Below, piece after piece: positions 8,145 through 14,204 of a stretch of 47,672 nt of DNA (position 1 is its first letter; every line of letters starts with the position of its first letter). The notes under the pieces are model-generated. The model made no database searches, was not told the origin of the DNA, and was given only the letters and a program-made list of their open reading frames with translations. The stretch covers positions 1-47,672 of the forward strand of contig CAYNYF010000030.1 in assembly GCA_964401385.1 (NCBI GenBank), given 5' to 3'. Origin of the DNA: CAYNYF01 sp964401385. Its GTDB lineage: Bacteria; Planctomycetota; Phycisphaerae; SM23-33. Made by a program: the position numbers and the translations under genes.

Positions 8145-8434
8145 AAGCGCACCTCTGCGACAATGAATGGCCCGTCGTGTTTTCCTCGAAGTAGCGCAAT
8201 GCGCCCGGCGGTGCGTTTGGGCAGTGACGGCCGACTCCTGTGCCGGCCCGGGGACGATGCCATCAGGCGAACGCGGCCCCACGATGCCAGAAGGCTCCGC
8301 AGTTGGTCCGCCGAGAAAAGATGCGCCGACGCGTAAGCTTGCTTGCCCTTGGAACAACGGTGCTGATTCAGCGGGGCCGGGCGATTGGCCGTGCCGACCA
8401 GAAGGCTTCCGCCCGGCTTTGCGCACCGGACCAT
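8141..8434 (-). pseudogene. C-terminal fragment of a SAM-dependent methyltransferase
   Basis: The frame begins MVRCAKPGGSLLVGTANR, which is the motif-III region of class I methyltransferases (R-x-x-K-P-G-G-x-L), followed by a typical C-terminal sheet (HLFSADQLRSLLASWG...RLMASSP). The SAM-binding N-terminal half is missing. Its upstream neighbour in sequence is the start of a P-loop ATPase in another frame, joined within the bases ACGGGAAATGG. The C-terminus is intact and couples to the thiamine-binding gene by an ATGA overlap. Confidence 0.65.
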
Positions 8435-8498
8435 TTCCCGTGCCGCCCCTGCCGCTGATGACCACCAGTTCCTTCGGCTTCGCCTCCATCTGCGTCAC
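8431..8498 (-). pseudogene. N-terminal stub of MinD/CooC-type P-loop ATPase
   Basis: A GTG at 8498 overlaps the TAG of the preceding ferredoxin gene. The encoded MTQMEAKPKELVVISGRGGT is the first strand and the start of a deviant Walker A loop of a Mrp/MinD-type ATPase, which normally reads SGKGGTGKT. The sequence breaks inside the P-loop, exactly where the methyltransferase fragment starts. No remaining ATPase motifs follow in any frame. Confidence 0.6.
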
Positions 8499-8917
8499 TA
8501 TCCCTTCGATGCTTCAGTGCTCTGATCGTTGGACAACCGGCCAATGGCGGCATCAATGCCTTCTGCCGGCTTGTCCTCGGCGGCGGTCATCGCGGCGAGA
8601 GTTCGTTCGCTCACCTTCTTCTGCTTGTCGAAGAAGCGCACCATGCGTTGCATGAAGGCGGACTGTTCTTGCGGGTCCTGGAAGTGCCTCAGCAGCTTGC
8701 GGACCCAGCGCAGGTTCTCCGCCACCTCTTGTGGGATTCGCTCGCCATCGTGACGCACGGCCTCTTGGGGACACACGTCGTGACACCGCCCGCAACGGAT
8801 GCATTCGGCTTCGTCGATCTCGGCGAAGCCATCGGCCTTCAGCTCAATCGCGCCCACGGGACACTCGTTGACGCAGATGCTGCAACCCGTACACATGTCC
8901 TGCTTAATCCATGGCAT
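8498..8917 (-). CDS. 2[4Fe-4S] ferredoxin with helical C-terminal extension
   Basis: The 139-residue product has two bacterial ferredoxin motifs, CTGCSICVNECP and CIRCGRCHDVCP, in its first 55 residues. A charged, helix-prone tail of about 80 residues follows. A GGAG site precedes ATG 8917. The stop overlaps the GTG of the ATPase stub, matching the ferredoxin-plus-ATPase pairs found near corrinoid or acetogenesis genes in anaerobes. It probably supplies low-potential electrons to the activator encoded downstream. Confidence 0.9.
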   Translation of the reverse strand: MPWIKQDMCTGCSICVNECPVGAIELKADGFAEIDEAECIRCGRCHDVCPQEAVRHDGERIPQEVAENLRWVRKLLRHFQDPQEQSAFMQRMVRFFDKQKKVSERTLAAMTAAEDKPAEGIDAAIGRLSNDQSTEASKG

Positions 8918-8932
8918 GATCGTCTTACTCCT

Positions 8933-10690
8933 CTACCCTTGTTGCCACCGTTGGATGGTTGCTTTATCCAGCAAGGATGCTGCCTCCGCATCAAGGAACA
9001 GGTATGTGCGCGGATGCTCTACCAACACCGATGCCGGGCACGTCGAGCTAACAAGTCCGCTATAGGGAAGACCCATGCGTCCGCCTTCTCGACGGTGGCT
9101 CGCAGGCGTTTGATGGTCTCCTGGAAGCCATACCAGCTGGGCTGTTTCAGAACCGTCAGGCGACGTATTCCGACTGCCGCTGCCCACGCCATCAGGAGGA
9201 TCCCGATAACGATCCCGATTACACACGCGAGAGTTACGGACAACGTCATGCTGCGTTCCTTTCGGTTGAGTTCGACCATAAGGTGGTTTTCGTTTCCACG
9301 TACTCGCAACCTGTAGTGATGGAGATATTTCCAGAGCCTGCGCCTCGAGAATGTCCTCCGCCGCCTGGACGATTGCGTTTCTGGCGGGGAAAAAGCTCTG
9401 CCAGGGCTGCGCGGAATAGCTCAATTGGGACAGATCGACGGCGGTCATACGTTGCTGGATCGCCAACGTGATCAGGTCGATACGTTCGGCAACGGCCTCG
9501 GGACCGAGGATTTGCCCACCGATTATGCGTCCGTCGGCTGCTTCGGCGACGAGTTTGACACGGACCTTTCGGGCACCTGGCATCATCGGGAATCTCGAAG
9601 TCGTTTCACCTGTACCGACGATCGTGGTGAATCCGCGTTCTCGTGCGGTGGCTTCCGTGAAGCCGGTCCCACCGATGCGCCATTCCGCGACGCAGGTGAC
9701 AGCGCCGTTGAAAAAGCCCGGGTACCGGGCGGGAATGCCGAGCATAGACTTGGCCGCTATCTTCGCCATGGGTACGGCGTTTGTCGCCAACTTGCCCCCC
9801 AGCGGCTTGCCATCAATGCCGCTGACGAAATGAACGCAATCTCCCGCCGCCCATACGTCGGGCAGGTTGGTTCGCATCTGCTCGTCGACGATCAGGCCGT
9901 CATTCTCCCGTTCGAGACGTGTCTCGGCGAACGGGCCGAACTCCGGATGGACACCCACGCAGAGGATAACAATGTCCCTGCCCTCTTCCAGCTCGATCGA
10001 CGTCCCGTCGTCCAGCTCGACGCCGGAAACGGCGGCATCGCCGACAAAGGCTGATACCTTTGCCCCGCCCCGCCAGACGATGCCCATTTCAACAAGCCAG
10101 TCTCGCACCTGTTGCCCGAAGTCGGCGTCGATCATGGCTGGCAGGGGGTGATTCGCCAGATCGACGAGGTCCACCCCCAGCCCGCGACGGTGCAGCGCCT
10201 GTGCCTGCTCGACCCCGACGGCACCGGCCCCGACGACCACCGCGTGTGAGGCCTTTTCGGCGGCGTCGGAAATCCTCCGGGCGTCTGCGCTCGTCTTGAC
10301 CGTCATGATGTTGGCCAGATCGCGCCCGTCAACCGGCGGCACGAACGGCACGGCCCCGGTGGCGATAAGAAGCTTGCCGAAATGAACGACCTGCCCCGTC
10401 TCCGTCGCTACGAGATGCGCATCGAGATTAACAGAGACCGCGGTGGTTTTCAGGACCTGCCCCCCAGCGTCCGTGACCAGTTCGTCCCGTTTTGCGATCG
10501 TGGGCATTTCGATGAGACGCTCGATTGCATAGGGAATCGCGCAGTAGATGACCGAGTACGGCTCCGGACGCAAGATCGTTACCCGCACTTCGGGCGCAAG
10601 TGCCTTGATCGTGCGCCTTGCCTGGATCCCCACCGGGCCGCCGCCGACTATAAGAATATCTGTCTTGGTTTCAAAATCATGCATTGTCAT
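8933..10690 (-). CDS. FAD-dependent NAD(P)-disulfide oxidoreductase family protein
   Basis: The ATG at 10690 follows an AGGATAGG site. The N-terminal FAD motif is ILIVGGGPVGIQA, the NAD(P) motif AVVVGAGAVGVEQA and the second FAD motif VWAAGDCVHF. A single cysteine in SVIYCAIPY (Cys50) sits where NADH oxidases and CoA-disulfide reductases carry their redox cysteine. The dimerisation domain runs to about QPWQSFFPARNAI and AEDILEAQAL, near position 9330. The frame then stays open for roughly 130 more codons to 8933, overlapping the membrane DUF302-like gene in another frame. That tail (TWKRKPPYGRTQPKG...) does not look like protein, so a stop was probably lost through an indel. It likely links pyridine nucleotides with thiol or ferredoxin partners. 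Confidence 0.8.
   Translation of the reverse strand: MTMHDFETKTDILIVGGGPVGIQARRTIKALAPEVRVTILRPEPYSVIYCAIPYAIERLIEMPTIAKRDELVTDAGGQVLKTTAVSVNLDAHLVATETGQVVHFGKLLIATGAVPFVPPVDGRDLANIMTVKTSADARRISDAAEKASHAVVVGAGAVGVEQAQALHRRGLGVDLVDLANHPLPAMIDADFGQQVRDWLVEMGIVWRGGAKVSAFVGDAAVSGVELDDGTSIELEEGRDIVILCVGVHPEFGPFAETRLERENDGLIVDEQMRTNLPDVWAAGDCVHFVSGIDGKPLGGKLATNAVPMAKIAAKSMLGIPARYPGFFNGAVTCVAEWRIGGTGFTEATARERGFTTIVGTGETTSRFPMMPGARKVRVKLVAEAADGRIIGGQILGPEAVAERIDLITLAIQQRMTAVDLSQLSYSAQPWQSFFPARNAIVQAAEDILEAQALEISPSLQVASTWKRKPPYGRTQPKGTQHDVVRNSRVCNRDRYRDPPDGVGSGSRNTSPDGSETAQLVWLPGDHQTPASHRREGGRMGLPYSGLVSSTCPASVLVEHPRTYLFLDAEAASLLDKATIQRWQQG
9019..9249 (-). pseudogene. Membrane-anchored DUF302-like fragment
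   Basis: The ATG at 9249 follows a GAAAGGAACG ribosome site. The product starts with a membrane helix (LACVIGIVIGILLMAWAAAV). After a short linker, SWYGFQETIKRLRATVEKAD resembles the start of DUF302 (family pattern f-x-E-T-x(2)-R-L). It stops after another 22 residues, where DUF302 should continue for about 80. A different frame continues to 8933 with CPASVLVEHPRTYLFLDAEA, whose source I do not recognise. The gene looks truncated by deletion. Confidence 0.5.
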
Positions 10691-10769
10691 TGGCCCTATC
10701 CTGGAGCAGAAGGTGCCCGGCATTTCCGACACTCGTGTAACATTGCGCAAACACTAAACCAGCCACCCC

Positions 10770-11078
10770 TCACAATGCGGCGGGCATCGCGCCGGCTGCG
10801 AAGATCCAGGACGGGATTCGCCGGCCCTCTCGGATATCTGCTCGGCCGGAACGGATTGCCTGGGCGGCGATGCTCCCGTTGCTGCCATGAACGTGGCCCG
10901 ACCGTTCTCGGCAATACGCCGGGACAGGTCGCCGGCTTGTCCCATCCGAGCCGCCGGGCCATTCGGCAGGACCGTGCCGGAGTCGCGCGACGTCGCCCAC
11001 CGTGGTGGCTTCTTGGGGACATGCGTCCTCACAGACGCCGCATGCTGTACATTTCACCCCGTCGATAATGGCAGCCAT
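10770..11078 (-). pseudogene. Ferredoxin N-terminus fused to unrelated sequence
   Basis: The ATG at 11078 encodes MAAIIDGVKCTACGVCEDAC, the first [4Fe-4S] cluster motif of a small ferredoxin. After TTVGDVA, where a second motif would normally be expected, the frame turns into Arg/Gly/Ser-rich sequence. In a neighbouring frame (about 10860-10960) MGQAGDLSRRIAENGRATFM weakly resembles DGC-type zinc-binding proteins (pattern GQ-x(2)-D-x-A-x(3)-L-x(2)-G). A deletion joining two adjacent genes is the simplest reading. It lies just upstream of the FAD oxidoreductase. Confidence 0.55.
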
Positions 11079-11160
11079 ATAGGTTTCCCTTTTCAGTTAC
11101 TGGCTTCAGCAACTCCCAGCCGAAGGCCTGCGGTGAGGGATTCTGCGGAGACTCAGAATC

Positions 11161-11475
11161 CTACCTTCGGGCGAGCGACAGCGCTCCCTGCGGGCAGTTC
11201 TGGACGCAAAGTCCGCAACCCGTGCAGCGCTCTTTGTCCACCCGGGCGACGTAAGTCACCCGGATGGCACCGACCGGACAGATATGTACACACAAGTTGC
11301 ACCCGGTGCATCGGAGGCGGTTCACCACCGCATATCGCATCACCCGCGTGGTAGGTCCGAGTTCCTGAATGCGCCCGCGGACATCGCTCAATTGATCCTT
11401 AAGGAGCCCGATCTTGGCCTTCAACTGCCCCAGTCGCTCCTGGAAGTCCGTCCCTTCGACTGGCCGCCTCCTCAT
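11161..11475 (-). CDS. 2[4Fe-4S] ferredoxin with N-terminal coiled coil
   Basis: The ATG at 11475 has AGGA six bases upstream. The 104-residue product starts with a heptad-like helix (FQERLGQLKAKIGLLKDQLS). Two ferredoxin motifs follow, CTGCNLCVHICP and CTGCGLCVQNCP. The coiled coil probably binds a partner or forms a dimer. It lies between the CooT-like gene and the truncated ferredoxin on the same strand and is a candidate electron carrier to the FAD oxidoreductase or the corrinoid activator. Confidence 0.88.
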   Translation of the reverse strand: MRRRPVEGTDFQERLGQLKAKIGLLKDQLSDVRGRIQELGPTTRVMRYAVVNRLRCTGCNLCVHICPVGAIRVTYVARVDKERCTGCGLCVQNCPQGALSLARR

Positions 11476-11534
11476 GCCATATCCTTTCAGGTAATCGTTT
11501 CTTATTGTTAGCACACTGTTTTTGCTCGCAGGCA

Positions 11535-11732
11535 CTATTGGCCTACAGGCGGGCCTGTCCGCCTTTCAACGCTGACCACAGATTCCATGAAATCGATGCT
11601 CCGGATCTCGACATCCAGTTCGGTAACGTTGCCGGAAAGGTCGGTTACCCGTAGCCCTGCCGGCGTACGCTCAATCCAGGTGACATCTGTCAGGTTATCT
11701 TCCGGCTCATCTGTCTTCTCACCAACGAAATC
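11535..11732 (-). CDS. CooT-like nickel-binding family protein, N-terminus lost in gap
   Basis: The visible 65 residues (LTDVTWIERTPAGLRVTDLS, then NVTELDVEIRSIDFMES) match the CooT family pattern: L-x-D-V-x(2)-I-E, then a LTDLxG turn, then I-x(2)-I-D. CooT proteins are small (about 65 residues) and bind Ni(II) during maturation of carbon monoxide dehydrogenase. Its start lies in the 100-N gap. The frame happens to run through the gap into the CooC-like gene, but the gap length is arbitrary, so these are very probably two genes. Confidence 0.65.
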   Translation of the reverse strand, partial: DFVGEKTDEPEDNLTDVTWIERTPAGLRVTDLSGNVTELDVEIRSIDFMESVVSVERRTGPPVGQ

Positions 11733-11832
11733 NNNNNNNNNNNNNNNNNNNNNNNNNNNNNNNNNNNNNNNNNNNNNNNNNNNNNNNNNNNNNNNNNNNN
11801 NNNNNNNNNNNNNNNNNNNNNNNNNNNNNNNN
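11733..11832. other. Scaffold gap of 100 N
   Basis: Exactly 100 consecutive N separate the two contigs. The true distance is unknown. Missing sequence should include the C-terminus of the CooC-like ATPase, the start of the CooT-like gene and possibly whole genes. Confidence 0.99.
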
Positions 11833-12368
11833 CCTATCGACTCCAGGGACGGTTCGACCACGACGACAACCGCATCAACGCTCGTTTCCACGCCGCGACC
11901 GAAATGTTCCACCCCCGCCTCCATGTCCACAACGGCAACCTCATCATCACTGGTCCGCAGCTTCTTAAGGAATTCGCGGCAAAGCACGCCCATTGGGCAT
12001 GCACACCCCTCAAGTGCTTGATGAATCTTTCCAATGCAGACCAAGCGCAGGCCTTCGGCTCGACAGACGTTATCTGCCGGTAGGTCGTCCGCATAGATCT
12101 CCTCCCGTGCCAGCACCGGAGTTTCCCGGTACTCCCCATCTGCCGTGAACCCGGCGCGCAGCGCCCGCTGGATGTTCTTTTTCCCGCCGGCGAGTTCCAT
12201 GAGCGGGACGGGCGGCCTGTCGAACCCCAGCATCCAGTACAGACCTTCATTGGATTCGTCAGAGTCGACGACCAGAACCTCCTTGTCCCTGCGTCGGAAC
12301 TCAGCCGCCAGAAGTGCCACAATAGTAGATTTGCCGCTACCGCCTTTTCCGCAGACACAGATCTTCAC
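11833..12368 (-). CDS. CooC-like nickel-insertion ATPase (truncated by gap)
   Basis: A GTG at 12368 has AGGA six bases upstream. The start VKICVCGKGGSGKS carries the deviant Walker A loop of MinD/CooC ATPases. VLVVDSDESNEGL holds switch I-type residues, EGCACPMGVL is the CooC cysteine motif that binds nickel or zinc at the dimer interface, and VVDMEAGVEHFGRG is the Walker B region. CooC homologues load nickel into CO dehydrogenase or activate related corrinoid enzymes by ATP hydrolysis. About 178 residues of the usual 250-270 are present before the gap. Confidence 0.9.
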
Positions 12369-12535
12369 GGCATGTCCTTTTGGGTGTAAGCCATGGGTTC
12401 TTCCGTCACCAAGTGCTGTTAAGCCTGCCGTACGCTCCTTGCACCACAAGAGTTACCACACCCTTTCACATGCTCGGCGTGAGGACGCCGGGAAAAGGGC
12501 ACTACAGTCTCTGTTAAACAGGAGTTATGGCACCT

Positions 12536-12817
12536 TCAACAACACTTTCCGGCCGAAGCGCCGCTAGAACTTAGAAGCACGGCTGCTCCTTGCGGGTTGT
12601 TGCGTATGCTCCTATAAGACCGCTCAAAGTTACAGAGTAAGATTGAATAGGCGTTCAACTCCTCGGCGACCTCTACTCCCCGGTCCTGGTACATCTTCCC
12701 CATATCGAATATCTGGCCAATGCCAAATCCGAATCGAGACGCATTCTTCTCGACGACTTCGATAAAGGGCTCATTCCTCTTCCGACTCTGTGCGCTGAAC
12801 AATATTCCCTCTGCCAT
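12536..12817 (-). CDS. DUF302-like conserved protein
   Basis: The ATG at 12817 follows AGGAGACGAGGA. The core RFGFGIGQIFDMGKMYQDRG and YSILLCNFERSYRSI...NPQGAAVLL follow the DUF302 plan (a cysteine in [LI]CN-x(3)-[AS], then a pre-terminal LL-P/R). After AVLL the frame gives a Ser-rich end SSSGASAGKCC. Another frame over the same bases gives ALRPESVVEGAITPV, which looks more like a native tail. A small indel near 12575 is suspected. Function unknown; it sits between the methyltransferase gene and cooC-like gene. Confidence 0.55.
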   Translation of the reverse strand: MAEGILFSAQSRKRNEPFIEVVEKNASRFGFGIGQIFDMGKMYQDRGVEVAEELNAYSILLCNFERSYRSIRNNPQGAAVLLSSSGASAGKCC

Positions 12818-13056
12818 TCCTCGTCTCCTATGCCACATTGCCGCAGGGAGTGAGTTTATGCCTTCGCATATCTATGTCCTCACTGATCGTGCGGCCTTAC
12901 GGAGTTACCTTGCATTTCTCAGTTCGGACCTTACACCAAGCAACGGAGCGCCTCGGTATTTCGGCCGTCCCGGCGGCCACTGCCCCGCATTCCGAGGACT
13001 CCGTCGCAAGTATTTGTCGTAACGTGCACATGTGGCTCTCCGTACAGGCTTCGCAA

Positions 13057-13752
13057 CTACGTTCCAGCAGGCGCAGCGGGCTTTGCTGCGTATATGTGCG
13101 AGCACGTGTCCGCAGTTGCTTCCGCTCCACGATCTTCAACCCGGAGCATGCGCACTTCGTAGCCGAATTGGCGTAGATAGCCTATCACGTCATCCGCTGA
13201 TTGCCCAAGCTCATTGAGATACCCGTGGTGGATTTCACAGAAGATCTGTGGCGCATGCTTCTCCAGGACAGCTTTCGCGCCCTCCAAGACGAGTAGTTCA
13301 CTACCTTCGCAGTCGAGGTTGAGAAGATCAATTCTGTCGATTTTCTGGACGATAAGGAATTCAGTTACGGTCGTGGCCTCCACCCAAAGTGTCTCTCCTC
13401 CCGTTGCTGGTGTTATGCCACTTCCTCCACCCTCACGTTTGTAGAATCGGATACGTCCTGTTTGATTGCTTAACGCCAGCCTGTAGGCGCTTACGTTGTT
13501 GGCCCCGTTACGGGAGAGATTATCCATAAGTTTTGTATAATATTCGGGCACAGGCTCGAAGGCGTACAGATGCCCCGTCTCGGCAATGTTCTTGGCAATA
13601 ACCACCGCAGTGACACCTGTGTTCGCGCCGACTTCCATAGCGCGCATCCCCGGCCTCGCAATTGAGCGGAGAAAGCTTATCTCTCCGCTGTGGTGGGCGT
13701 TGTTCTGAAGGCCCTTCTTGAAGTCGTCGGACTCGTAAATGAAGCAATCCAT
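13057..13752 (-). CDS. FkbM-family SAM-dependent methyltransferase
   Basis: This is the first gene after the sigma-54 promoter. From ATG 13752 (GGAG upstream) the protein runs MDCFIYESDDFKKGLQNNAH and reaches the SAM motif AMEVGANTGVTAVVIA, then YAFEPVPEYYTKL, a LNLDCEGSELLVLEGA motif typical of FkbM enzymes, and FCEIHHGYL. The frame is open further upstream to 14175, but the sigma-54 element at 13953-13967 falls inside that extension, so translation most likely starts at 13752 after a roughly 190-base leader. It may methylate a cofactor, peptide or metabolite of the operon; the substrate is unknown. Confidence 0.8.
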   Translation of the reverse strand: MDCFIYESDDFKKGLQNNAHHSGEISFLRSIARPGMRAMEVGANTGVTAVVIAKNIAETGHLYAFEPVPEYYTKLMDNLSRNGANNVSAYRLALSNQTGRIRFYKREGGGSGITPATGGETLWVEATTVTEFLIVQKIDRIDLLNLDCEGSELLVLEGAKAVLEKHAPQIFCEIHHGYLNELGQSADDVIGYLRQFGYEVRMLRVEDRGAEATADTCSHIYAAKPAAPAGT

Positions 13753-13952
13753 CACCGCGGTTCTCCGATATTCTTCTGCCGAGGCAAACTCCGCCCCCGT
13801 CGGCTGCAAGGCCGCGTTTGCCCTAACATGCTGTACCAGAGCCTCTTGCCAGTCATCGCTGCTCCAAACGCCGCGCTGTGGGAGGCTGTGGACCCGCGGC
13901 GTGTCAGGGCCGGCGTCCCGCTGACGCCAGGAGATCTCTCTACCTTCGGTGG

Positions 13953-13967
13953 GCAAGTCGCGTGCCA
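13953..13967 (-). promoter_or_regulatory. Sigma-54 (-24/-12) promoter
   Basis: The minus strand reads TGGCAC-GCGAC-TTGC, a perfect match to the RpoN consensus with the right five-base spacer. Transcription would begin about 12 bases further on, near 13941, and run into the FkbM-like gene and the redox operon. A sigma-54 activator gene is encoded divergently 240 bases away. Confidence 0.88.
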
Positions 13968-14034
13968 TTACTGTCAGACACTTGTAACCCGTTCTAGTAC
14001 AGACGGTTACGGTTCGCAGCAAAATAAGTCCCTC

Positions 14035-14081
14035 ATTGCACTTGCAATCTCTGCAATCCCGCGTTAGAGTGCAACTGCAAT
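14035..14081. promoter_or_regulatory. Candidate upstream activator binding sites (TGCAAT elements)
   Basis: ATTGCA-CT-TGCAAT (14035-14048) is a perfect 6-2-6 inverted repeat. Further TGCAAT copies begin at 14052 and 14076, the last preceded by TGCAAC. They lie about 70-115 bases upstream of the -24 element, the usual place for enhancer-binding-protein sites. The adjacent activator is the obvious candidate to bind them. Confidence 0.6.
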
Positions 14082-14204
14082 ACTGTCGGGCTGTAGGAAT
14101 CCGCCCATTCGGCATTGTGTTGGAATCGAAGCGGAAGCCGCCTCGATGGTGATTCGCAGCGGCAGCCCCGCGCAAGGAAAGGCAGCAACTGGGAGAGCGG
14201 AACG

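Noticed and set aside
13057..14175. FkbM-like gene starting far upstream near 14175 or 13968
   Set aside because: The sigma-54 element lies at 13953-13967, so a transcript from it could not include those starts. The upstream residues do not look like part of the family.
13760..14200. Cobalamin riboswitch at the head of the operon
   Set aside because: No B12-box consensus was seen in the leader. The region is explained by the sigma-54 promoter and palindromes.
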